Origin: Paenibacillus swuensis | Lineage (GTDB): Bacteria > Bacillota > Bacilli > Paenibacillales > DY6 | Assembly: GCF_001644605.1 (NCBI RefSeq) | Contig: NZ_CP011388.1 | Location: 1,907,001 to 1,971,000 of the forward strand | Direction: 5' to 3' | DNA length: 64,000 bases | Shown: piece by piece, positions 16,231-26,109 of the stretch | Position numbering within the stretch: position 1 is the stretch's first letter | How the letters are laid out: each line of letters starts with the position of its first letter | Translations under genes and position numbers: made by a program | The notes under the pieces: model-generated | What the model saw: only the letters and a program-made list of their open reading frames with translations | Database searches by the model: none | Told to the model about the DNA's origin: nothing

Positions 16231-16280
16231 ATAAAAGGGAAGCCCCCGCACTCCTTACGGGTGTAAACGGGAACTTCCCA
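16231..16280 (-). terminator. Hairpin with T-run between ilvC and leuA
   Basis: On the minus strand GGGAAG-TT-CCCG pairs with CGGG-GG-CTTCCC over a long loop, followed by TTTTAT. It resembles an intrinsic terminator inside the operon and may lower leuA expression or stabilise the upstream mRNA after processing. Confidence 0.6.
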
Positions 16281-16313
16281 AATTATGAGACTCTATTTAT
16301 ATAAAAGATATGA

Positions 16314-17456
<1,143 letters not shown>

Positions 17457-17481
17457 AGACGGGGTTATGTTACTCGAATAT

Positions 17482-17973
17482 TTACTTGATATTTCCTCTA
17501 ACCATCGCTGTAACTCCTGTACGGCTTAACTCAACAATCCCATAAGGTTGCATAAGCTCAATCATAGCGTCAATCTTGTCCGTGTCCCCTACCGCCTGAA
17601 CCATCATCGATTCCGTACCGATGTCCACGACAGCCGCGCGGAATGTGTCGACAATGCCCATAATCTCCGGACGTCTCTCGGGCAAAGCCGTAACTTTAAT
17701 GAGCGCCAACTCCCTGGCAACCATCGGATTCGAACTGATATCATCCACTTTAATGACGTCGATCAGCTTATACAGCTGTTTGCTCATCTGATCCAGCATC
17801 TTGTCATCACTGGTCGTGACAATCACCATCCGGGATAGTCCCTTCTCCTCGGATTGACCGACCGTGATGCTTTCAATATTGAAACCCCGGCGTCCGAACA
17901 ACCCCGAGACGCGCTGCAGCACGCCCGGTTGGTCATTCACAATAACGGCAATCGTATGTTTACGCATAGTCAT
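17482..17973 (-). CDS. ilvN: Acetolactate synthase small (regulatory) subunit
   Basis: A 163-residue ACT-domain protein that activates IlvB and confers valine feedback. The ACT domain is at the start (HTIAVIVNDQPGVLQRVSGLFGRRGFNIESITV) and an ALS_ss C-terminal domain follows (about 85-160). I place the start at the ATG at 17973, one base after the ilvB stop, because GGGGGATG lies about 9 bases upstream. An in-frame ATG at 17982 overlaps ilvB but has no room for a Shine-Dalgarno sequence. It is translationally coupled to ilvB. Confidence 0.94.
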   Translation of the reverse strand: MTMRKHTIAVIVNDQPGVLQRVSGLFGRRGFNIESITVGQSEEKGLSRMVIVTTSDDKMLDQMSKQLYKLIDVIKVDDISSNPMVARELALIKVTALPERRPEIMGIVDTFRAAVVDIGTESMMVQAVGDTDKIDAMIELMQPYGIVELSRTGVTAMVRGNIK

Positions 17974-17974
17974 A

Positions 17975-19720
17975 TTACGCATCCCCCATGATCATCTGGC
18001 TAATGGAATCGCCTGCTTTTACCATCGGGAATACGTTCTCTCCCTTGCGGACAACAAATTCCACCACGGCCGGTCCCGGCGTATTCAGAGCTTCTTGCCA
18101 TGCTCGGCTCGCTTCTTCTTTGTTCGTCGCGCGGAAACCTTTCACTCCGTAAGCTTCTGCAAGCTTTACAAAGTCCGGGCTGCCGGCCAGATCGATATGG
18201 CTGTAACGGTTGTCATAAATAATCTCTTGCCACTGGCGAACCATGCCCAGTACCTGATTATTGATGATAACCACTTTCACCGGAATGTTGTTGATGGCGC
18301 AAATCGCAAGCTCTTGCGCGCACATCTGCATCCCGCCGTCTCCGTTGATGGATACAACCAATCGTTCCGGATGCGCCATCTGAGCGCCGATCGCGGAAGG
18401 AAAACCGAAGCCCATCGTTCCCAGCCCGCCGGATGTGATCCAGGATCTCGGCTGATTGAACTTGTAATACTGCGCTGCCCACATCTGATGCTGTCCTACG
18501 TCGGTGGAAACAATGGCTTCCCCGTTCGTCGTCTCGTGAATCATCTCGATTACCCACTGCGGCTTCAGTTCTACTTCTGAATCCTCATAGCTTAAGGGAT
18601 AATCGCGCTTGTTGGCTTGGATTAAAGAGCGCCATGCTTCCGCTTTCGTTGCCGGCTTCGCCGCCTGGTTCACAGCGGTGAGCACCACCTTGATATCTCC
18701 GTGAATGCCGATATCCGTCGGCACATTCTTGCCGATCTCGGCCGGGTCGATATCAATATGGATGACCTTCGCTTGCTGCGCGAAAGCCTCAAGCTTCATC
18801 GTTACGCGGTCATCGAACCGCGCACCGATGTTAATTAACAGATCCGAATTTTGGATGGCCATGTTAGCGGTATACGTACCGTGCATACCGGGCATTCCCA
18901 TCCAAAGCTCATTACCGCTTGGGAAGCCGCCCAATCCCAGCAATGTCGTCGTTACCGGAATATTCGTCTTCGTGACGAATTCCAGTAACTCGTTGTGAGC
19001 GCCGGAGTATACAACGCCTCCGCCTGCCAGAATTACCGGGCGCTCCGCTTCCTGAATGGCCTGGATCATCGCCGTGATCGCTTCTCCGTTCGGCTCGGCT
19101 GGCGCGTCGTACCCGCGGATAACCACGGGCTCAAGCGCCGGAACGAACGTCGTCTTCTGCGCAGACACGTCTTTCGGGATATCGATCAAAACCGGTCCTT
19201 TACGTCCCGTGTTGGCGATATGGAACGCCTCGTGGATAATCCTCGGCAAATCCGCCGCATCGCGCACCAGATAGCTGTGCTTCGTAATCGGCATCGTGAT
19301 GCCGGTAATATCCGCTTCCTGGAAAGCATCGGTTCCGATAAACTGTTGAGCCACATTTCCTGTGATGACTACCAACGGAACCGAATCCATATATGCGGTA
19401 GCAATGCCTGTTACCAGGTTCGTTGCTCCCGGACCGGAAGTTGCGATACATACGCCCGGTTTCCCGGTTGCTCTTGCGTAACCGTCCGCCGCGTGAATAG
19501 CTCCTTGCTCATGCCTTGTCAGCAGATGGTTGAAATCCGTGAACCCGTGCATAGCGTCGTAAATGAATAACACCGCGCCGCCAGGGTAACCGAACACGCA
19601 ATCGACACCTTCTAACAGCAAGCTGCGCAGCAGAATTTCAGAACCTGTAATGACATCCGGTTTCATCCATTTCTCTCGCAATTCTTCTTTGGACCGCATC
19701 GTCGCTTGACCACTACTCAT
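17975..19720 (-). CDS. ilvB: Acetolactate synthase large (catalytic) subunit
   Basis: A 581-residue TPP/FAD enzyme condensing two pyruvates, or pyruvate with 2-ketobutyrate. The N-terminal TPP domain has the catalytic Glu in LTRHEQGAIHAADGYARATG, a central FAD domain follows, and the C-terminal TPP-binding motif is SINGDGGMQMCAQELAI...VVIINN. AGGAGG precedes the ATG. It is the first gene of ilvB-ilvN-ilvC-leuA and is controlled by the T-box leader upstream. Confidence 0.96.
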   Translation of the reverse strand: MSSGQATMRSKEELREKWMKPDVITGSEILLRSLLLEGVDCVFGYPGGAVLFIYDAMHGFTDFNHLLTRHEQGAIHAADGYARATGKPGVCIATSGPGATNLVTGIATAYMDSVPLVVITGNVAQQFIGTDAFQEADITGITMPITKHSYLVRDAADLPRIIHEAFHIANTGRKGPVLIDIPKDVSAQKTTFVPALEPVVIRGYDAPAEPNGEAITAMIQAIQEAERPVILAGGGVVYSGAHNELLEFVTKTNIPVTTTLLGLGGFPSGNELWMGMPGMHGTYTANMAIQNSDLLINIGARFDDRVTMKLEAFAQQAKVIHIDIDPAEIGKNVPTDIGIHGDIKVVLTAVNQAAKPATKAEAWRSLIQANKRDYPLSYEDSEVELKPQWVIEMIHETTNGEAIVSTDVGQHQMWAAQYYKFNQPRSWITSGGLGTMGFGFPSAIGAQMAHPERLVVSINGDGGMQMCAQELAICAINNIPVKVVIINNQVLGMVRQWQEIIYDNRYSHIDLAGSPDFVKLAEAYGVKGFRATNKEEASRAWQEALNTPGPAVVEFVVRKGENVFPMVKAGDSISQMIMGDA

Positions 19721-19778
19721 AAGTCATCCTCCTCGATCTATAGTTGCCGTTCCCGGCGTTACACCCATGTGTTCACAC

Positions 19779-20110
19779 AAAAAAACCTCAATCATCCCAA
19801 ACGCATAGCGTATGCGGGACGAAAGAGGTTGTCGCTTCCGTGGTACCACCCAAGTTTGTCGCTCATCTCGCGATAAGCAACCTTAGCAGGTTTGACGCCG
19901 TCATGAAACACGGTTCAAACCTTCAGCATGTTAACGTATGCCAATCCGATTTCTCCTAATAACCGCACGCGTTCCGGTGCGTCTTTCAGAGAAACAGCTC
20001 CGAGGTGAGCTCGTATAGAAAGGATTAAGGCGTCGATTTCAGCAGGTTCGACACTCTCTGGAACTTAAGGGCCTTTCAAACTTCGTCCTCTTCATAGCCG
20101 ATCAAATGTA
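19779..20110 (-). ncRNA. T-box leader, leucine specifier
   Basis: On the minus strand the T-box sequence TGGGTGGTACCACGGAAG lies at about 19853-19836. It is followed by a terminator (AACCTC...GAGGTT with T-run, 19830-19779). Upstream is a stem-I-like region with AGAGAG, GCTGAAA and the specifier stretch GAG-CTC-ACC-TCGGAGC. The CTC (20009-20007) fits tRNA-Leu, as expected for an ilv-leu operon. Uncharged tRNA-Leu pairing would stabilise the antiterminator and turn on ilvB. Confidence 0.93.
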
Positions 20111-20128
20111 ATGTGTAATTTAGAGTTA

Positions 20129-20157
20129 ATTATATGCAGTCATGTAAGGTGTGTCAA
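20129..20157 (-). promoter_or_regulatory. Consensus sigma-A promoter of ilv-leu operon
   Basis: TTGACA (20157-20152), a 17-base spacer and TATAAT (20134-20129) on the minus strand, just upstream of the T-box leader. It is a perfect match to consensus, as expected where control is by attenuation. Confidence 0.9.
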
Positions 20158-20329
20158 TAGGATTTGCAATAAATAATTATAATAGTCTTAATTATCTAAA
20201 TATATTGGACATTTTATTTCAAGTACCCATTCCGCCGGGTTCCTGCCAAATTTTCATCGAAAACGAACCCCAATGCCCCTGCCCACATACACTGCGTAAA
20301 GGACAATAAGGGAGGGATAATTCAAGCCC

Positions 20330-20782
20330 ATGATTCGCTACCGGCAACCCCTGAAGGATGACAAAGCCATCTGCGGTTTAGTGTTTAGAGAGCTGCTTCC
20401 GGTTTCTTACAAAATACGCGACAACATTGACATTGACTATAGATTTGTACAAAAGGATGTTAAAAAACGACTATACAAGGGAACCACCTTCGTGGCCGTT
20501 AACCGCCAAAAGGTGCCGTTCGCTTTCATTCATCTCATCCCAAAAAAAGAAGAGCTTTTCATCGACATGCTGGCCGTCGATAAGAAGCTCCAGAGCAAGG
20601 GTTGGGGCGCGCGTTTGCTTTCCTTAGGAGAACGCTACGCCGCGGCCCGGAATATGCGCTCGGTCACATTGTTCGTGGACATCCTTAACAGTAAAGCACA
20701 GCGCTTCTATGCAAGCAAAGGATACCGTTTGCAGAGCTTTCATCCGCAGATCCAGTGCTATCGGTTGACGAAATCGCTTTAG
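20330..20782 (+). CDS. GNAT family N-acetyltransferase
   Basis: A 150-residue single GNAT domain. The acetyl-CoA-binding motif A is MLAVDKKLQSKGWGARLL (about 83-100), and it ends with the N-A-x-R-F-Y-like stretch SKAQRFYASKGYRL. The substrate is unknown. The ATG has GGGAGGG about 14 bases upstream, so spacing is long. Its stop overlaps the stop of the convergent Gly-rich gene by 4 bases. Confidence 0.85.
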   Translation: MIRYRQPLKDDKAICGLVFRELLPVSYKIRDNIDIDYRFVQKDVKKRLYKGTTFVAVNRQKVPFAFIHLIPKKEELFIDMLAVDKKLQSKGWGARLLSLGERYAAARNMRSVTLFVDILNSKAQRFYASKGYRLQSFHPQIQCYRLTKSL

Positions 20783-21129
20783 AAGAAGAACGGGTCCCGT
20801 CCGCCGAAACCGCCTCCACCGAAGCCGCCGCCGAATGGCCCTCCGAAACCGCCGCCTCCGAACGGACCGCCGAAGCCGCCGCCAAACGGACCTCCAAACC
20901 CTCCGCCAAAGCCGCCTCCGAAAGGTCCTGTGCCGATTGCCAACAGATCAAACAGTACAAGAGGTATAAACGCGGTGGTTTTCGCCTTTTTGCTTTTGCG
21001 CTGCAGGACAAGCTCTGAACCTTTGATACGCACCAATTTGCCGGTAACGACTGTACCGTCTTTTTTCAAAGCATAAATGTTCTTGCCCAATAGTTCTCTA
21101 GCCTGTTGCTTCGTAACTGTTTTCCGCAT
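20779..21129 (-). CDS. Small protein with Gly/Phe repeat tail
   Basis: A 116-residue protein. Residues 1-55 form a compact, basic beta-rich region (MRKTVTKQQARELLGKNIYAL, DGTVVTGKLVRIKGSELVLQ), resembling a small SH3/Sm-like barrel. A hydrophobic stretch (TAFIPLVLFDLLAI) follows. The tail is nearly pure Gly/Phe/Pro (GGGFGGPF repeats) ending RDPFFF. The start at 21129 has GAGAGGAG upstream. I do not know its function; a surface- or spore-associated role is a guess. Its 3' end overlaps the acetyltransferase gene tail-to-tail. Confidence 0.7.
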   Translation of the reverse strand: MRKTVTKQQARELLGKNIYALKKDGTVVTGKLVRIKGSELVLQRKSKKAKTTAFIPLVLFDLLAIGTGPFGGGFGGGFGGPFGGGFGGPFGGGGFGGPFGGGFGGGGFGGRDPFFF

Positions 21130-21256
21130 GATATACGCTCCTCTCTTCACTTGAGACTATACAGCGTATGCCGGACGTAGGTTCACCGCTTGTACCCTCG
21201 TCTATCGATTAGAAAGATAGGTTTATAGACAGATATGATTCACAGTAAGAAAAGAA

Positions 21257-21288
21257 CAAAAAATCCCCTCCGAAGAACGGAGAGGATT
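21257..21288 (-). terminator. Terminator after rplT
   Basis: On the minus strand AATCCTCTCCG-TTCTT-CGGAGGGGATT followed by TTTTGTTC, 5 bases beyond the rplT stop. Confidence 0.9.
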
Positions 21289-21292
21289 GGAA

Positions 21293-21652
21293 TTACGCGT
21301 TTAATTTCTGTTTGGCAACGCCTGCAAGGTCGTTAAATGCTTTCAGGTCGTTTACTGCAAGATCAGCAAGCATCTTACGGTTCACTTCAACACCTGCAAG
21401 TTTCAAGCCGTGCATGAATTTGCTGTAGGAAAGACCGTTAGTGCGGGCAGCCGCATTGATACGAACGATCCACAATTTACGGAAATCACGTTTTTTCTGA
21501 CGACGGTCACGGTATGCATACAGCAGGGACTTCATTACCTGTTGATTTGCTGTTTTGAAAATTCTATGTTTAGAGCCAAAGTAACCTTTAGCCAATTTCA
21601 AGATTTTTTTGTGACGACGACGCGTTACGAACCCGCCTTTTACTCTTGCCAT
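21293..21652 (-). CDS. rplT: Ribosomal protein L20
   Basis: A 119-residue basic protein of the large subunit ([29 protein letters not shown] start), needed for early 50S assembly by binding 23S rRNA. It has full family length and ends KQKLNA. Last gene of infC-rpmI-rplT. L20 represses this operon in Bacillus by binding the leader. Confidence 0.98.
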   Translation of the reverse strand: MARVKGGFVTRRRHKKILKLAKGYFGSKHRIFKTANQQVMKSLLYAYRDRRQKKRDFRKLWIVRINAAARTNGLSYSKFMHGLKLAGVEVNRKMLADLAVNDLKAFNDLAGVAKQKLNA

Positions 21653-21689
21653 TGTTGTTCTACCTCCTGGATTTTTAAGTTAATAGATT

Positions 21690-21887
21690 TTAGAGTTGAG
21701 CCAGACCTTGTTTCAAGCGGCTAGCATCGCCTTTAGCCATGTTCGGGCTAGTGGAAAGTACGCGCTTCTGGCGGTTGGACTTTCCGGAAAGAAGATGGTT
21801 TTTGTAAGCTTTATGTCTCTTGATTTTACCTGTGCCTGTTACTTTAAAGCGGTCTTTAAGACTGCTGTGTGTTTTCATCTTTGGCAT
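21690..21887 (-). CDS. rpmI: Ribosomal protein L35
   Basis: A 65-residue L35 ([29 protein letters not shown]), standard length and order between infC and rplT. It is a basic 50S component. Confidence 0.98.
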   Translation of the reverse strand: MPKMKTHSSLKDRFKVTGTGKIKRHKAYKNHLLSGKSNRQKRVLSTSPNMAKGDASRLKQGLAQL

Positions 21888-21909
21888 CTGGAGTTCCTCC
21901 TAAATGATA

Positions 21910-22422
21910 TTATTGGGGTTTAGGTCCTAGAATCATAATCATGCTGCGGCCTTCCAGCTTCGGAGCGCGTTCTACAACGCAGATCTCTTCAACTTCTCTT
22001 GCCGCTTTCTCAAGAACACGACGTCCGATCTCGGAATGCGTGATTTCACGACCGCGGAAACGAATCGTGCACTTCACTTTATCGCCGTCTTTCAGGAACT
22101 TCACGACGTTGCGCAGCTTCGTCTGATAATCGTGATCCTCGATTGTAGCGCTGAAACGCACTTCTTTCAATTCAACGATCTTCTGATTCTTGCGTGCTTC
22201 TTTTTCTTTCTTCTGCATTTCGTAACGATATTTACCGTAGTCCATAATGCGGCAAACCGGCGGTTTGGCAGTAGGTGCCACGTTAACCAGATCCATATTC
22301 AAATCAATCGCCATCTGTAAAGCTTCACGAAACGGCTTAATCCCGATTTGCTCACCCTCCGGTCCAACAAGACGGACCTCTTTGGCACGAATTTCTTCGT
22401 TGATCATGTTATCCTTACTAAT
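21910..22422 (-). CDS. infC: Translation initiation factor IF-3, probable ATT start
   Basis: About 170 residues with both IF3 domains: N-terminal ([22 protein letters not shown]) and C-terminal ([22 protein letters not shown]), joined by the Lys-rich helix. IF3 proofreads initiation and splits ribosomes. The start is placed at ATT 22422 (giving [10 protein letters not shown]), 9 bases after GGAGG. Rare AUU starts are a conserved feature of infC, used for autoregulation. An ATG at 22404 is the alternative. The frame extends further upstream into the leader but without a start signal. Confidence 0.95.
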   Translation of the reverse strand: MSKDNMINEEIRAKEVRLVGPEGEQIGIKPFREALQMAIDLNMDLVNVAPTAKPPVCRIMDYGKYRYEMQKKEKEARKNQKIVELKEVRFSATIEDHDYQTKLRNVVKFLKDGDKVKCTIRFRGREITHSEIGRRVLEKAAREVEEICVVERAPKLEGRSMIMILGPKPQ

Positions 22423-22652
22423 AATCTTCCACCTCCGAGTGTGAATGCTAGCATAATAGCCCCAAAAAGTGATGTAAAGACTCTGAAGTTTACTTCCATA
22501 CTTCTTGGGGATCCCGCATAATAAAAAGGATGCAGGCGCAAAGGCCCACATCCTTATGATCAAAGTTAATTACATACTTCGTTCATCGCAACCAGCCGAC
22601 TGTTCATCGATCAGGTGAGAAGCGGGCGCTTCTGCTTAAACAACAATTCACT
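22423..22652 (-). ncRNA. infC operon leader (L20-type) with attenuator
   Basis: A leader of about 230 bases between a consensus promoter and infC. It contains an intrinsic terminator (AAGGATG...GCCTGCATCCTTTTTATT, about 22555-22520), followed by about 95 bases before infC. In Bacillus, L20 binds the leader of this operon and favours termination; position and layout match. I did not fold the L20-binding site in detail. Confidence 0.75.
22520..22556 (-). terminator. Attenuator terminator in infC leader
   Basis: Minus strand: AAGGATG pairs with CATCCTT, extended by GGC/GCC, followed by TTTTATTAT. It lies upstream of the genes, so it is regulatory rather than operon-ending. Confidence 0.85.
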
Positions 22653-22658
22653 TAAAAT

Positions 22659-22687
22659 AATATACCATCCACAAAACCCCGTGTCAA
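22659..22687 (-). promoter_or_regulatory. Sigma-A promoter of infC-rpmI-rplT
   Basis: TTGACA (22687-22682), 17-base spacer, TATATT (22664-22659) on the minus strand. The -35 element lies 15 bases beyond the stop of the upstream GT2 gene. Confidence 0.88.
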
Positions 22688-22701
22688 CCTTCGCAGTTTT
22701 C

Positions 22702-23940
22702 CTAAATTTGCTTGCTTTGAATTTCTTCCAACCGCATAACCCGGGTATGCTGTGTATGGCTCCATTGCTTGTTATTCTGTGTGAAGAATGCGTAGAACGT
22801 AATGGGAACCCATGAAAGCATGAAGAACGGGAACGTGAAGAACGACAAGTACACTTTTACCGATTTCACTCCTTCAAGAATCAAGGCCAACGGGAAGTGA
22901 ATCAAGTTGATCGCTGTAAAGATGATCGGTACCCACAGCGGCAAATAATAATACATGGACGTAAAGGCTGGCTCGCTGGCAAACAATTGATCCGCCATCA
23001 GCACCACCGTCGTAATAGTACTCAATAATACGTTATATACAGTAATGGTATAAAGCGCTGTGTCGAATTTAGTTAAACTCTTATCCTTAATACTTTGCCA
23101 TAGCAACGGGAAGAAGTACTTTCTGGCCACTGTGAAATGACCTTGCATCCATCTCAACCTCTGTTTAGCGGATGCGCCGAACGTAAGCGGCTTCTCGTCA
23201 TACACTTTGGCATCGTAGTTAAACTTCGGTTTAACTCCCCGCTGTACGCAACGCACGGTGAATTCCAGATCCTCTACCAAGCTTGTCGCGCCCCAGCCCA
23301 TTTCCTTCAGCAGCTGGTGATCAAAGCACATTCCGGTGCCGCCGAGAAAATTGGCCATGTTCAGGTTGGTTCTCGGCAACTGCCACAGACGGTTGCAGAA
23401 CCAGTAAGTGATCCCGTAAGCGGACGTAATCCAGGAATCCTCAGGGTTCTTCGTATCCAGGTAACCCTGAATCACTTGGGAACCTTGCAACAGATCGGTA
23501 TTCATCTCCATCAGATAGTTCTCGCTGACCAGGTTGTCCGCATCGAGGATTACAATCGCGTCATAATCCCGGGGAGCTCTCGTCAGCTCCTTAAGCATCC
23601 ACTCAATGGCATAGCCTTTGCCGCGCAATACTTTATTATTGCGGACCGCGGCGTTAACACCCATCTTGCGGGAAATCTGCGCCGTGCTGTCTGTACAGTT
23701 ATCACAAATCACATGGATGTCGTATAATTCTTTAGGATAATTCAGATTCTTCAAATTCTCAATCAACGGACCGATAACCTGTTCCTCATTATGTGCGGCT
23801 ACGAGAATCGCGAATGTTTTGTCCGGCGGTAATAAACTTCTCGACTTTTTGCGATAATAACCGAAAAAGGTCAATATCAGTTGATACACACCCACAACTG
23901 CAAGATAAATTTGCGCGCTTAATAAAAGCGTGTCCAGCAT
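22702..23940 (-). CDS. Membrane-bound GT2 glycosyltransferase
   Basis: A 412-residue processive-type GT2 protein. One N-terminal membrane segment (about 4-27) is followed by the GT-A domain with the VILDADN metal/donor motif, LVEDLEFTVRC and the QRLRWMQGH (Q/RxxRW-like) motif of processive synthases. Three more membrane segments follow at about 290-390. It resembles hyaluronan/cellulose/poly-GlcNAc-type synthases, but the product is unknown. It is downstream of the GT4 gene on the same strand, 147 bases away. Confidence 0.9.
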   Translation of the reverse strand: MLDTLLLSAQIYLAVVGVYQLILTFFGYYRKKSRSLLPPDKTFAILVAAHNEEQVIGPLIENLKNLNYPKELYDIHVICDNCTDSTAQISRKMGVNAAVRNNKVLRGKGYAIEWMLKELTRAPRDYDAIVILDADNLVSENYLMEMNTDLLQGSQVIQGYLDTKNPEDSWITSAYGITYWFCNRLWQLPRTNLNMANFLGGTGMCFDHQLLKEMGWGATSLVEDLEFTVRCVQRGVKPKFNYDAKVYDEKPLTFGASAKQRLRWMQGHFTVARKYFFPLLWQSIKDKSLTKFDTALYTITVYNVLLSTITTVVLMADQLFASEPAFTSMYYYLPLWVPIIFTAINLIHFPLALILEGVKSVKVYLSFFTFPFFMLSWVPITFYAFFTQNNKQWSHTQHTRVMRLEEIQSKQI

Positions 23941-24087
23941 GGTTCTTTAACCCCCTTGTTTAATACGATCCCGTGTTCTCTCTCTCTCTATAGGACGTTC
24001 GTATATGACCCTTTATTTGAATCCTAATTAGTATACGCAACTTCCAAGACGCTTACAACTTTACAGCTTGACGATACAACGCGGCAC

Positions 24088-25266
24088 TCATCGAATCTGC
24101 GCATACCGTTCTTCCAGATCGGCGCTGCTGCTTTGCGAACCCGCCTCTTCAAACGACTCCAACAGCTTGAAAAAGATACGGTCCCATGTCTGCTCTTGAC
24201 TATAAGCACGCCCCCGCGCAGCCATGTTTTCCCTCAGCAGTGTATTATCATACAACAGGGTCAACGCTTCTGTAAATGCGTCGATATTACCAACCGGACA
24301 CAGCAACCCTGTCAACCCGTGTTGAATATTGTCGCGAACTCCCCCGCTGTCCGCCCCGATGACAGGGGTCCCGCAGCCCATAGCTTCGAGAACGACATTA
24401 CCGAACGTCTCGGTCGCGGACGGAAATAAAAACACGTCCGCCGCGGAATACAATTCCGCCAATTCCTCACCATGTACAAATCCCGTAAAACGAATATCTT
24501 CGTCTTCTTCATAACGTCCCGCGAGTTCCTTATAAAGCGGTCCGTCTCCGGCAATAACCAGATAGCTATTGCTCTTTACCCGCTCCGGAAGATTTTCAAA
24601 CGCAGCAATCGCAATATCCACACTTTTTTCCGGCGCAAGCCTTCCGACAAACAGGATCATATGCTTAGATTCTGAAAATCCCCAACGTTGACATGCTTCT
24701 ACACGGCTTGTTCTGGGGTAAAACCTTTGTAAGTCCAATCCGCGTCCCCAAATTTCCAGGTTTCGCATCCCTTTACTTTCCAGATGGGTCAAGGTTGTCG
24801 GTGACGGAACATAGATTTTGCGGGCATCTTGATGAAACCAGTGCATATACTTCCACAGGATAGCCTCCATCCATTGGAGCTTATAGTACGAAAGGTACTG
24901 GTCAAAGTGGGTATGATAGGACGCGACAAACGGAACTTTATGTTTTTTGGCGTAATGAATGCCGTGAAGTCCCAGATTAAAGGGGGTTGCAACATGGATC
25001 AGCGTAGGATTAAAGGCCTTCAGCATGGATTTCATCTGGATAGGATTGGGAATGGCCATGCGACATTCAGGGTACAATAAGAAGGGAATACTGTAAAACC
25101 GCTCCACCATCGTCTGGTCGGCGGTCTGCACGTTCTGCGGCGTATCCGGCGCGAATACCTTACATGCTATCCCCCGTGATTCCAGGTATTGCACCCAGCG
25201 CCCCAAAGTACGGGCTACTCCGTTGACATCAGGCAGAAAGGTGTCAGTAAACAAGGCAATTCTCAT
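24088..25266 (-). CDS. GT4 glycosyltransferase (lipid glycosylation type)
   Basis: A 392-residue GT-B enzyme starting MRIALFTDTFLPDVNGVARTL, very like bacterial mannosyl/glucosyltransferases acting on diacylglycerol or phosphatidylinositol lipids. The C-terminal donor site is PSATETFGNVVLEAMGCG (EX7E: E at TETFG, E at LEAMG). The N-terminal acceptor region includes YHTHFDQYLSYY. It is cytoplasmic or peripheral, with no membrane helix. GGAGG precedes the ATG. It is divergent from a PAP2 phosphatase and an MGDG-synthase-like enzyme, supporting a lipid or envelope-glycan job. Confidence 0.88.
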   Translation of the reverse strand: MRIALFTDTFLPDVNGVARTLGRWVQYLESRGIACKVFAPDTPQNVQTADQTMVERFYSIPFLLYPECRMAIPNPIQMKSMLKAFNPTLIHVATPFNLGLHGIHYAKKHKVPFVASYHTHFDQYLSYYKLQWMEAILWKYMHWFHQDARKIYVPSPTTLTHLESKGMRNLEIWGRGLDLQRFYPRTSRVEACQRWGFSESKHMILFVGRLAPEKSVDIAIAAFENLPERVKSNSYLVIAGDGPLYKELAGRYEEDEDIRFTGFVHGEELAELYSAADVFLFPSATETFGNVVLEAMGCGTPVIGADSGGVRDNIQHGLTGLLCPVGNIDAFTEALTLLYDNTLLRENMAARGRAYSQEQTWDRIFFKLLESFEEAGSQSSSADLEERYAQIR

Positions 25267-25513
25267 TACGACCCGGCCTCCTTCAAGTCTTGTCGGTTAA
25301 TCAGTAAATAACCATCATCCTATTTCTATGGGACAACTAGAAAGGATATGACCCTGAATGAAACCTTTACCTTACTATAATCGTTTAATGTTAAGCGAAA
25401 GTAAGGGCTGCATTAAATTTGTATCGCTTTAATTTAGCATTCCGATAACATTCCAGTAACAATGAAGCATTATAATGGATGTTAGGATTAAATTATTCCT
25501 GGGAGGGGTTTTT

Positions 25514-26041
25514 ATGAGTCGTGTCGTAACCTGGTTACAGCGTCATGAAAATCGCATGTTTTTCTGGGCCAATCATAAACTAAATCATGCGGTGTTGGAC
25601 TACCTGTTCTCCTATATCACTCACTTGGGCGGAGCCACGTTTACCATTGCGTGTTCTGTGCTAACGGCCATCTTCGCACCCGCACCTTGGAATACGGTTG
25701 GTTTACAAGCCATGACGGCGCTTGCCGTGAGTCACATTCCCGTGGCGATTATTAAGAAGAAGTATCCTAGATTACGTCCCTATCTCGTATTGCCGCAAAC
25801 CAATATCGGTAAGAGCCAATTGACGGATCACTCTTTCCCTTCAGGTCATACAACCGCTGCCTTCTCTGTGCTGGTTCCGTTTATTATGGCTTATCCGATG
25901 TTAAGCACCGCTCTGATTCCGCTTGGCGTCCTGGTGGGATTATCACGTATGTATCTTGGGCTGCACTATCCGTCCGACGTTCTCGCAGGCTGTGCCGTTG
26001 GCACGATCACCGCAATGGCTACGGTTGCATTCTTTCATTAA
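25514..26041 (+). CDS. PAP2-family membrane phosphatase
   Basis: A 175-residue integral membrane protein with all three phosphatase motifs: KKKYPRLRP, PSGHT and SRMYLGLHYPSD. Such proteins dephosphorylate undecaprenyl-pyrophosphate, phosphatidate or phosphatidylglycerophosphate at the outer face of the membrane. The ATG at 25514 has GGGAGGGG upstream, so the extra 13 codons of the longer frame are unlikely. It is followed after 68 bases by a diacylglycerol-type glycosyltransferase. Confidence 0.92.
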   Translation: MSRVVTWLQRHENRMFFWANHKLNHAVLDYLFSYITHLGGATFTIACSVLTAIFAPAPWNTVGLQAMTALAVSHIPVAIIKKKYPRLRPYLVLPQTNIGKSQLTDHSFPSGHTTAAFSVLVPFIMAYPMLSTALIPLGVLVGLSRMYLGLHYPSDVLAGCAVGTITAMATVAFFH

Positions 26042-26109
26042 AATCGATATTGTTAAGAGAATGCCATTGTTACGATAATGTAAATCTTGATTAAGATAGG
26101 TGAGCTGTC

